From assembly GCA_964498525.1 (NCBI GenBank), contig CAZCGU010000005.1, positions 62,001 to 126,000 on the forward strand: DNA of 64,000 nt. Direction: 5' to 3'. Position numbers and translations under genes: made by a program. Source of the stretch: DTU098 sp964498525 (GTDB taxonomy: Bacteria; Bacillota; Desulfotomaculia; Desulfotomaculales; Pelotomaculaceae). Each line of letters begins with the position of its first letter. Within the stretch, counting starts at the first letter, position 1. The notes under the pieces were generated by a model. The model saw only the letters and a list, made by a program, of their open reading frames with translations, made no database searches and was not told where the DNA came from. Positions 36,295 to 43,450 of the stretch are shown piece after piece.

Positions 36295-36957
36295 ATGAAA
36301 AAAAAGGCTATAATTTATGTGGTACTTACCGCTATGATTCTTACCCTGGCGGGGGTTTCGTTTTATTACTGGTATAAAAATGCCCATTATGTTGATACTG
36401 AAGACGCCCGGGTGGACGGCGTGATTGTCAAAGTCAGCCCCCAGATATCCGGTATAATTACGGATATGTACATAGAGGAGGGGGATTTGCTGCGGGAGGG
36501 CGCGCTAATCGCCCGCCAGGCTGATTATACCCTCAGCCCGGGGGCAAATCCGGATCTGTCCGCAATCAAGTCCCCTCTCAGCGGTACTGTCATTAAAAAG
36601 ATCGGCAATGTTGGCGAGGTGGGCGTCCCGGGGTCTCCTGTGGCCATGCTGGCGGATCTCAACAACCTGCACATTACGGCAAATATCGAAGAAACGGAAC
36701 TGGCCAGGGTTAAGCCCGGCCAGGCTGTGGAATTTACCATTGACAGCACGCCGGGGATAAAGTACAGCGGTTGGGTTCTCTCCATCGGGGAAGCCACGGT
36801 TTCCACCTTTTCGCTGCTGCCTTCCCAAAATGTCAGCGGCAGCTTTACCAAGGTAGTTCAACGTGTTCCCGTTAAGATCGGAATCAACGGTTACCAGGGC
36901 CAACGGCTTCTCCCGGGCATGAACGCCGCTGTGCGGATTTACGTGAAGCAAAAATAA
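36295..36957 (+). CDS. Small EmrA/HlyD-like membrane-fusion protein without coiled coil
   Basis: A 220-residue single-pass protein: N-terminal anchor IIYVVLTAMILTLAGVSFYYW, then the EmrA-type start YVDTEDARVDGVIVKVSPQ with lipoyl half IITDMYIEEGDLLREGALI. The second half (IKSPLSGTVIKKIGNVGEVG) follows almost directly. The hairpin normally found between them is missing, so it is shorter than EmrA (about 390). The barrel continues to the end. GGGGAGCGG precedes ATG. It is the operon partner of the preceding lipoprotein adaptor. Confidence 0.85.
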   Translation: MKKKAIIYVVLTAMILTLAGVSFYYWYKNAHYVDTEDARVDGVIVKVSPQISGIITDMYIEEGDLLREGALIARQADYTLSPGANPDLSAIKSPLSGTVIKKIGNVGEVGVPGSPVAMLADLNNLHITANIEETELARVKPGQAVEFTIDSTPGIKYSGWVLSIGEATVSTFSLLPSQNVSGSFTKVVQRVPVKIGINGYQGQRLLPGMNAAVRIYVKQK

Positions 36958-36973
36958 GTTATTAAATAAATTA

Positions 36974-37007
36974 TGTACCGGGAAACTAAGTTATTAAGTT
37001 ATTGGTT
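36974..37007 (+). repeat. 34-bp direct repeat, copy 2
   Basis: Identical over 34 bases to 33308-33341. A further AAGTTATTAA lies just before it (about 36956). The following bases, GGGAGGCTATTGCT, resemble the GGAGGTATCGCT at the start of the gene after copy 1, so this may be the remnant of a larger duplication. Confidence 0.8.
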
Positions 37008-37123
37008 CTTGGGAGGCTATTGCTCGCTTGCCGGAGGCTGGGGAAGGCTCCAGTTATTGCCGGAAGGAACAGGGATGAAAAAAGAGAAGAAAGAGCCATT
37101 TGGCATAAGGAGAGGAAAAGGCA

Positions 37124-38182
37124 ATGCAAAGGATGCTCTACCTGTTCTTATCTTTTTTCATCTTTTTTGTTGCGGGGCCGCCGGCCCTGGCCGGTACCGC
37201 AACAGCTTTCAGCGACCAGTTTGCGGATCTGAAGAGCCATCCCTGGGGCGCCGGTGAGCTAGCGCAAATGGTCCAATTGGGAATTATGCAGGGTTATCCC
37301 GAAGGGGACAAGTTTTACGCCCTGCCGGATAAACAGGTAACCCGGGCGGAATTTGCCGCCCTGCTGGCCAGGACCCTGTCCTGTGGGGACGGGCAGGAAG
37401 GCCCGCCCTTTACCGACTGGCAGTCTGTTCCGGACTGGGCCAGGGGACCTGCGGCTGCCCTCTACGAGGCCGGCATCGTCACCGGTATTCCCCGCCCGGA
37501 CGGAGCTGTGCGCTTTCTGCCGGATGCGACGGTCTGCCGCTCGGAAATTGCAGCCATGCTCACCCGGGCTGGTGGAGGGGAAATGCCCCGGACCCCTGTC
37601 AACCCCTTTGGGGATGTACAGGCAGGCGACTGGTATTACGAATCCGTCCTGAAGGCATACGCACTGGGCCTGGTCAACGGGCGGGCGGACGGTCGCTTTG
37701 AGCCGGATGGTACGGCTACCAGGGTGGAGGTTATGGTGATGCTGTCCCGTTTCCTGGAAAAGGACACAGCAAACCTGCCCGAAGACGGTGTCCTGAAATC
37801 GGTGGTCAGGGATTTTTCAGAATTAACCGGGGCGGCTATGAACGGGGAAGGCGCGGAATCTCTGCCGGACTGCCTGACCGGTGAAGCGGCCCTGGCCTGG
37901 CAAAAGGGCGGCCTCGGGCTCTGGGAAAGTATCCCGGGCAGCGGCAAAGTTGAATTGACCTACCCGGGGGGCGCTCCGCAGGTGGAATTCAAGAGCAGTT
38001 ATCTGGCGCGGGTAAAATACAAGACCAGAGTTGATATAACCGCCGCCTTGTCCGGGATGACGGGGGAACCCGGCCCGGCCGACGTTACTGTTGATGAGCT
38101 GTACCATTTATATCAAGAGGCCGGGGACTGGAAGATATATGCCCTGGACCTGGCCTGGTCCGTCGGGGGCGAAGAAGGATAA
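37124..38182 (+). CDS. SLH-domain surface protein
   Basis: A 352-residue exported protein: signal peptide LYLFLSFFIFFVAGPPALAG, then three SLH domains (FADLKSHPWGAGELAQMVQL, GIMQGYPEG...VTRAEFAALL; FTDWQSVPDWARGPAAALYE with GIVTGIP; FGDVQAGDWYYESVLKAYAL with GLVNGRADGRFEPDGTATR). Residues 215-352 form an unrecognised C-terminal domain resembling NTF2-like folds. AAGGAG is about 11 bases before ATG. A terminator follows. The three SLH repeats should bind pyruvylated wall polymer, which fits csaB two genes downstream. Confidence 0.9.
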   Translation: MQRMLYLFLSFFIFFVAGPPALAGTATAFSDQFADLKSHPWGAGELAQMVQLGIMQGYPEGDKFYALPDKQVTRAEFAALLARTLSCGDGQEGPPFTDWQSVPDWARGPAAALYEAGIVTGIPRPDGAVRFLPDATVCRSEIAAMLTRAGGGEMPRTPVNPFGDVQAGDWYYESVLKAYALGLVNGRADGRFEPDGTATRVEVMVMLSRFLEKDTANLPEDGVLKSVVRDFSELTGAAMNGEGAESLPDCLTGEAALAWQKGGLGLWESIPGSGKVELTYPGGAPQVEFKSSYLARVKYKTRVDITAALSGMTGEPGPADVTVDELYHLYQEAGDWKIYALDLAWSVGGEEG

Positions 38183-38245
38183 CCGGCATAATAGCGCTTA
38201 TAAAATAGCCAAATAAATGAAGCAGTCAAAACGGCTGGAAGCAAG

Positions 38246-38275
38246 GCCCCGTTATTTCCAAAGCGGGGCTTTTTT
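38246..38275 (+). terminator. Terminator after the SLH protein gene
   Basis: Stem GCCCCG / CGGGGC with a 12-base loop is followed by TTTTTT. Confidence 0.82.
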
Positions 38276-38372
38276 GCGTCAAACTGGAGAAACGCTAAAA
38301 TTTGTGATAAAATATTCAAAGTGTATATCGAAAGATGTTGAAAATCCAAGCAGATTAAGGGGTATGCGCGTA

Positions 38373-39095
38373 ATGGAAGCCGAGCTCCTGGGCGCCCGGA
38401 TCGATGCGTTGACAATGGAAGAAACGGTTAACCGGGTTGCCGGTTTTATCGAGAGCGGGCGGCCGCACCGGATCCTGACCCTCAATCCCGAATACTTGTA
38501 TCGCGCCCAATTTGACGGCGTCCTGATGCGCTTGCTCCACCGGGCCGACCTCGTTACACCGGACGGGGTGGGCATTGTGTGGGCCTGCCGGGTGGCGGGG
38601 TATCCGGTTGAGGAGCGGATTACCGGCATTGACCTGATGCAGCGTCTGATTGAGAAGGCTGCCGCCGGCAGCTGGCGGGTCTTTCTTTTGGGCGCGTCCC
38701 CCGGTGTGGCGGAAAATGCGGCCGAAAAGCTTCGCCGTGCTCACCCGGGTCTCCAGATAGCAGGCACGCACCACGGTTATTTTCAGGAGGACGAAGCCGG
38801 CCGGGTGGCCGAAGCAGTCCGGCAGGCCGAACCGGATTTTATCTTTGTGGCCCTGGGGGCGCCGCGCCAGGAATTGTGGATAGACCAGCATCTGGAAACC
38901 ACTGGCGCGGCAGCCGCCATGGGGGTTGGGGGAAGTTTCGACGTCATTGCCGGCAAGGTTCGCCGTGCTCCGGCCTGGGTCCGGCGCCTGCGCCTGGAAT
39001 GGCTCTCCCGCTTGCTGCTGGAACCGTCCCGCTGGAAGCGCCAGCTGGTTCTGCCGTGTTTTGCCTGCATGGTTTTAAGAAAATACAAGCTGTAA
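38373..39095 (+). CDS. tagA: WecG/TagA/CpsF-family glycosyltransferase
   Basis: A ~240-residue transferase that adds a UDP-activated amino sugar (ManNAc or ManNAcA) to an undecaprenyl-PP-GlcNAc primer, the second committed step of teichoic-type polymers. Motifs are ILTLNPEYLYRA, ADLVTPDGVGIVWA, the Rossmann-like VFLLGASPGVAENAAEKL and FVALGAPRQELWIDQH. The C-terminal RRAPAWVRRLRLEWLSRLL tail binds the membrane. ATG 38373 is preferred (AAGGGG 11 bases upstream); 38364 is possible. With TagO (49206) it would start the secondary wall polymer that CsaB modifies. Gene symbol by family only. Confidence 0.9.
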   Translation: MEAELLGARIDALTMEETVNRVAGFIESGRPHRILTLNPEYLYRAQFDGVLMRLLHRADLVTPDGVGIVWACRVAGYPVEERITGIDLMQRLIEKAAAGSWRVFLLGASPGVAENAAEKLRRAHPGLQIAGTHHGYFQEDEAGRVAEAVRQAEPDFIFVALGAPRQELWIDQHLETTGAAAAMGVGGSFDVIAGKVRRAPAWVRRLRLEWLSRLLLEPSRWKRQLVLPCFACMVLRKYKL

Positions 39096-39108
39096 AATAC
39101 TTTTAATC

Positions 39109-39151
39109 TGCTATAACTGCTATAACTGCCATAACTGCCATAACTGCCATA
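39109..39151 (+). repeat. 9-bp tandem repeat (ATAACTGCC-type)
   Basis: Four to five head-to-tail copies of ATAACTGCC or ATAACTGCT lie between tagA and csaB. Copy number could vary by slippage. A TTTAACCTTTTT motif is repeated just downstream. Confidence 0.8.
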
Positions 39152-39280
39152 AATTTCTGCAGTATATTTGCTGTAAACCTGCTTAAATTTTGGTAACCTT
39201 TAACCTTTTTATGTCTTTAACCTTTTTGTACCGGCTGGACTTTACATTAACGAAGAGACCGGTTGCACAGGAGACAGCCC

Positions 39281-40381
39281 ATGCCGAAAGTGGTTATATC
39301 GGGGTATTACGGTTTTTCTAACAGCGGGGACGAGGCGATGCTTTATGCCTTGCTCCAGGCCCTGAAAAAAACCGTTCCAAATCTGGGGGTAACCGTACTG
39401 TCAAGGGACCCGGGCTTTACGGCACGGGAATTTGGTGTCCATTCAATTTCCCGGGTGGACATCCGCCGCATTTGCCGGGAACTCCGCAAGGCCGACCTGC
39501 TGATTAGCGGCGGCGGGGGCCTGCTGCAGGATGCAACCGGACCCAACAGTATAATTTATTACCTTGGGGTGGTTGCCCTGGCCGGGCTTCTAGGGAAACC
39601 CGTTTTCTTTTACGCCCAGGGTATCGGGCCTGTGGGCACCAACCTGGGGAAGGCGCTGATCCGGCTGGTGGCAAACCGGGTCAGCGTGATCACCGTCAGG
39701 GATCCCGACTCCAGGGACGAACTTATTTCCCTGGGGGTTAAGCGGCCGCCTGTTTACGTAACGGCAGACCCCGTGCTGGGCCTGGATGCTGCCCTCATCG
39801 ATCCCCAAAGGGGGCTGGATATCCTGGCTTCCCTGGGGATCAAGGACGGCCCCGTGGCGGGTATTTCCGTACGGCCGTGGCGGAACTTGAAAGACTACAA
39901 AAAAGTACTGGCTAAAGCGGCCGATGACCTCGCGGCCAGGGGTTGGAGGGTGTTGCTGGTACCCATGCACCGCCCGGTGGATGCGGACAGCTGCCGGGAA
40001 GTTGCCGGCTTGATGAGGGGGAAGGGCTATCTTCTAAACAGTCACACCGGCTTCATGGATCTGCTGTCGGTGGCGGCCAACCTCGATCTGGCCATCGGGA
40101 TGCGGCTGCATTTCCTGATTTTCGGGGCGCTTTTCGGTGTGCCCTTAATCGGTATCCCTTACGATCCCAAAGTAAACCGGTTTTTACAGTCGGTCGGGCA
40201 AGCTCCGGGTTTAAATGTGGAGACCCTCAGTTACCCGGAATTATCCCTGCGCATTGAAGAAGTTCTGGCGGACCGGGCCGGTGTTTCCGCCGGTCTTGGG
40301 GAGAAGGTGGGCCTCCTGCGGGAAAAGGCTTTAAAAAATGCTGTACAGGTTGGCGAACTTTTTCGAAAAATGAACGTCTAA
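39281..40381 (+). CDS. csaB: Polysaccharide pyruvyl transferase CsaB
   Basis: A 366-residue enzyme that transfers a pyruvyl ketal from PEP to the secondary cell-wall polymer, creating the ligand for SLH domains. Family motifs are ISGYYGFSNSGDEAMLYALL at the N-terminus, DLLISGGGGLLQDATGP, FFYAQGIGPVGTNLGK, MRLHFLIFGALFGVPLIGIP and YDPKV near the C-terminus. ATG 39281 has AGGAGA 8 bases upstream. Its presence with SLH proteins at 19750 and 37124 strongly supports SLH-type S-layer anchoring in this organism. Confidence 0.94.
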   Translation: MPKVVISGYYGFSNSGDEAMLYALLQALKKTVPNLGVTVLSRDPGFTAREFGVHSISRVDIRRICRELRKADLLISGGGGLLQDATGPNSIIYYLGVVALAGLLGKPVFFYAQGIGPVGTNLGKALIRLVANRVSVITVRDPDSRDELISLGVKRPPVYVTADPVLGLDAALIDPQRGLDILASLGIKDGPVAGISVRPWRNLKDYKKVLAKAADDLAARGWRVLLVPMHRPVDADSCREVAGLMRGKGYLLNSHTGFMDLLSVAANLDLAIGMRLHFLIFGALFGVPLIGIPYDPKVNRFLQSVGQAPGLNVETLSYPELSLRIEEVLADRAGVSAGLGEKVGLLREKALKNAVQVGELFRKMNV

Positions 40382-40759
40382 TTGTTATAGGGTTTATTGC
40401 GGTTTCTGCTGTGACCTGGCAATGGGTCGTCCGGTATATATTGGTTTATCCGGCTTTTTGGTTATCCAGGCTTTTGTGGTTCAGGTTTCACGAGTTGTAA
40501 AGCAACAGTACATGTACGGCATCTCCGGCCGCGAATCGGCGGGTAATGCTACAGTCCGGCGCGGCCTGTGTTTTGGCCACGCGGGAGTACCAAAATATTG
40601 CTTAATCAACTGGTCAAAAAGAAACGCGGGTTTAAACAAATGACCAACTGGAAAAACAATGGCCGGCGCTTAAAAAAGCTGTGCCGGCCGGGATTAAAAA
40701 ACAACAAAAAGCGAGGTGAAAATCCTGGTTTCATGGCAGGCTAACCGGAAAGACGCGTC
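40382..40759 (+). other. Non-coding stretch with inverted repeats before the structured RNA
   Basis: No convincing gene. GGCCGGC (40661-40667) pairs with GCCGGCC (40683-40689) around an A-rich loop, and TGGTCA pairs with TGACCA at about 40606-40645. These may be promoter-proximal control elements for the RNA that follows. Confidence 0.4.
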
Positions 40760-40999
40760 AGATGCGGGTTAAACCTTGAGACCTGGAGTTTGCGCCGTGG
40801 CGCGGTACATATAGTGAGAGTCCGTAGCCGCAAGCAAGAACTCAGGCGAAGATAACACCTTCTTCCGGGCATTATGTTCGCGTCAGGCAGCAGCGGGGAA
40901 ACCCGCCCGAAATGCTAGTCGAAAGGCTGCGGCCTGGCGGTGGAATCCTGTGACACTGCCATCTACTAGTCGGGTAGGTTAAACCATACGCTGCTTTTT
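40760..40999 (+). ncRNA. Large structured RNA candidate (~235 nt)
   Basis: The segment folds into a closed, multi-helix structure by hand. The closing helix is 40767-40776 with 40976-40985 (two identical GGTTAAACC 9-mers pairing with one A-A mismatch). Further helices are CCTgGAGTT (40782-40790) with AACTCAGG, GCGC/GCGC (40792-40803), GGTAC-type 40804-40808 with 40824-40829, and GCGAA (40846-40850) with TTCGC. There is also a GAAA-tetraloop stem GCGGG/CCCGC (40893-40906), CCCGA-CTAGT (40906-40919) with ACTAG-TCGGG, and GGCGGTG/CACTGCC (40936-40960). CAGGCAGC (40884-40891) with GCT...GCCTG (40926-40936) would make a pseudoknot. TTTTT follows at 40995. It is not tRNA, tmRNA, SRP, RNase P, 6S or a common riboswitch that I recognise. 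The raiA RNA family is one candidate to test; I cannot confirm it. Confidence 0.7.
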
Positions 41000-41037
41000 A
41001 AACAAGTTTGCTTGTGTTTTAGAAGCCAGGAGTGATT

Positions 41038-41460
41038 ATGCTTGTTTACAGGTCCAAAACAGCCCTGCTTTTACTTGTCGCGGCCGTGGTTTTACTGGCC
41101 TTTTCAGGTTACTCGGCCCTGGCCGGGGCGGAGGACACACCGGGAGGCAGCGGCGACCCCCTGGTTACCCAGAGTTACGTTGACCAGTACGTCCAGTGGA
41201 AAGTTGCCGAGATGAAAACAGGCCAGATTCTGGCAGGCCGGGCGGGTTCGGAGATAATCGTCCGGCGGGGGCAGGCGGTTGTGGTTGATACCACCGGAAA
41301 CGGTATTCCTGATGTTACCGCCGGCCAGGATCTCAAAGCGGGGAACAAGATTTCTTTAAATCACCTGCTGGTCATTCCCCGGGAAGACGGGCGCGGGATA
41401 AAAGCCCTTGACCCCGTTGTAGTTATGTACAGGGGCGGGGCGACGATCCAGGGTTCCTGA
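41038..41460 (+). CDS. Secreted hypothetical protein
   Basis: A 140-residue protein with a signal peptide (ALLLLVAAVVLLAFSGYSALAG) followed by a short linker and a small beta-rich domain (IIVRRGQAVVVDTTGNGIPDVTAGQ, ending LNHLLVIPREDGRGIKALDPV). This resembles the stand-alone C-terminal module of spore-cortex or yabG-adjacent proteins, but I do not recognise a named family. ATG 41038 has AGGAG 5 bases upstream. It directly follows the structured RNA, from which it may be separated by a weak hairpin (ACAAG/CTTGT, 41002-41020). An association between RNA and gene is possible but unproven. Confidence 0.75.
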   Translation: MLVYRSKTALLLLVAAVVLLAFSGYSALAGAEDTPGGSGDPLVTQSYVDQYVQWKVAEMKTGQILAGRAGSEIIVRRGQAVVVDTTGNGIPDVTAGQDLKAGNKISLNHLLVIPREDGRGIKALDPVVVMYRGGATIQGS

Positions 41461-41753
41461 TGGGGAATGAGATCCCGGGGTGATGCCCTTCAAGTTTTCG
41501 CCCCCGGGAGGCTACGACCCGGGGATTCCCATGGGAAAACAAGCCAGATACGGCAGCGAGTAAAATCCGCCCGGTAACATTGCCGGTTGTCTGGCGCGGG
41601 AAATGGTTGTTTATTCTGGTGATCTGTAATAAAATACTTTAGTGTCTTGTCCCTATTGGCATGAAACGTCCCGGCGGTTACTGTTTTATGTCATTACAGT
41701 AGTAAACAGGTATTGCCCTGTTGCGGCAATATCTTTAGGTGGGGTGAATTTGC

Positions 41754-43253
41754 TTGAAAGCTCCCAGACGGAAGCTGAAAAGAAAGGTTCCTTTTATCCT
41801 CTGCTTTCTAGTTTTGCTGGCGCTGTTCGCCTACGGCTGCGTGCTGGCCAAGAATGCCTTCTTCCCGGACGCAATCCTAAACGCGGGTGAAGATGATGAC
41901 AGTCCTCCCGTAATCAAAGGTGAGCGCCTTAACGTGCTGCTGCTGGGGATTGATGCCCGGCAGGGTGAAACAGTAGCCCGTACGGACTCAATTATCCTTG
42001 CCAGCGTTGATCCTGAGAGTAAGCAGATGTCCTTGCTTTCCATCCCCCGGGACACCAGGGTCAACATACCCAAGCACGGTTGGGACAAGATTAACAGCGC
42101 CACTGTTTACGGCGGGCCGCAGGTGTCCATGAAAGTTGTTTCGGATTTACTGGGGATCCCTGTCGGCCATTACGTCCTTACCAACTTCAGCGGCTTTAAA
42201 GACATCGTCGACGCCCTGGGCGGGGTCACCCTGGATGTGGAAAGGAACATGTATCACGAGGATATAACGGACGGGGGAATTTACCGGATTAATTTAAAAA
42301 AGGGCGTGCAGCGGCTGAACGGCGACAAGGCCCTGCAGTACGTTCGCTTCCGGGATTATGACCTGGGGGATGTTGACCGCACCAAGTACCAGCAAAAGTT
42401 TCTGGTTGCCCTGGCCAAAGAAATGCTTCAGCCCAGCACCATTACCAAGTTGCCGAAACTGGTTCCGGAAATCAACCGCTATATTAAGACCAACTTGAGC
42501 ATGAGCGATATGCTAACCATGGTTTCTGCCGCCAGGCAACTGGCCGATGGCGAGATAGTCTGCCAGACACTGCCCGGGCGTCCCCTGGATATTAACGGAG
42601 GCAGTTATTGGGGGGTTGATCCGGCGGAAGCCAAACAGATGGTGACCAATCTTTTTAAAGGGGAAACAACTTCCACTGTGGTTATGAACACTCCCCTGAC
42701 GGGGCGGTATGCTCCGCCACGGGAAACGGTTCCGGCTGTAAGCACCGGAGATAAGGAAACACCGGCGTCCGGCGGAGACCTGGAAAATCCGGATACTGCC
42801 GAAAAGACCGGGCCGGGGCAGGACAAAACCACCGTTTCCCCAAACAAGGCGGGGGGGGACGGTGTTGCCCCTAAAGCAAGCGGCACAAACGGAAAAGTGG
42901 TAATAACGCCTGTTAAAGAAGGGGATAACAAAGACAACCGGGATAATGACAATGAAGACGAAGATGAAGACGATTTAAATAAACAGGATGACGAGGACGA
43001 TACAAGCAACAGCAACGAAGTTAACCGGGAGGTTAAAGATCCGCAAAATACCCAGGATGGCCAAACCGCTAAGAATAGCGGCGAAACCGCCGAACCGGGG
43101 AATGATGCCGGAAAGGATAGGGAGGCCAATGGCGCCGGAACGGACACCGGGACCGGCTCCCTGCCGCCGAAGACAAAGGGAGCGGACGGGGATACCCTTT
43201 CCCCTGCCGGTCTGGCGGTAACAGAGCGAACCGGTGGTTCCGCCTTGAATTAG
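41754..43253 (+). CDS. LytR-CpsA-Psr (LCP) family cell-wall polymer ligase
   Basis: A 499-residue protein that would transfer polymers from undecaprenyl-PP to peptidoglycan outside the membrane. One N-terminal anchor (VPFILCFLVLLALFAYGC) is followed by the LCP domain (about 58-300): NVLLLGIDARQGETVARTDS, SLLSIPRDTRV and the Arg motif YVRFRDYDLGDVDRTKYQQK. The last 190 residues are a low-complexity Asp/Glu/Asn/Lys-rich tail (DNDNEDEDEDDLNKQDDEDD), unusual for LCP proteins. The TTG start follows AGGTGGGG. A 7-bp hairpin (41711-41731) just upstream of the RBS may influence translation. A strong terminator follows. Confidence 0.92.
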   Translation: MKAPRRKLKRKVPFILCFLVLLALFAYGCVLAKNAFFPDAILNAGEDDDSPPVIKGERLNVLLLGIDARQGETVARTDSIILASVDPESKQMSLLSIPRDTRVNIPKHGWDKINSATVYGGPQVSMKVVSDLLGIPVGHYVLTNFSGFKDIVDALGGVTLDVERNMYHEDITDGGIYRINLKKGVQRLNGDKALQYVRFRDYDLGDVDRTKYQQKFLVALAKEMLQPSTITKLPKLVPEINRYIKTNLSMSDMLTMVSAARQLADGEIVCQTLPGRPLDINGGSYWGVDPAEAKQMVTNLFKGETTSTVVMNTPLTGRYAPPRETVPAVSTGDKETPASGGDLENPDTAEKTGPGQDKTTVSPNKAGGDGVAPKASGTNGKVVITPVKEGDNKDNRDNDNEDEDEDDLNKQDDEDDTSNSNEVNREVKDPQNTQDGQTAKNSGETAEPGNDAGKDREANGAGTDTGTGSLPPKTKGADGDTLSPAGLAVTERTGGSALN

Positions 43254-43346
43254 ACCGGTTCCGGAGGAACCTGCCCCTGTATTATTGGCTCCGCCTCGCT
43301 CAGGCGTATCCAAACCGGCAGCCGACGGCATAATGTTCCTCAAGCA

Positions 43347-43375
43347 AAAGGACGTCAGCCTTGACGTCCTTTTTT
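43347..43375 (+). terminator. Terminator between the LCP gene and the polymerase gene
   Basis: An 11-bp perfect stem AAAGGACGTCA / TGACGTCCTTT with loop GCCT and a following T-run; A-rich on the other side, so probably bidirectional. Confidence 0.9.
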
Positions 43376-43450
43376 AATGGAGTTTTTAGCGCGTCTTGTC
43401 CCGGCTGCCGGCGCCGGCGGGGCCGTTTCCAGCCGGATTGCCGCCATTTT

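Noticed and set aside
36973..37257. ORF overlapping the 34-bp repeat and the SLH gene start
   Set aside because: It collides with the signal peptide of the SLH protein in another frame; at most it is a remnant of a duplicated gene start.
40422..40643. 73-residue plus-strand ORF between csaB and the structured RNA
   Set aside because: No ribosome site, no domain, and it lies in a stretch rich in inverted repeats; treated as non-coding.
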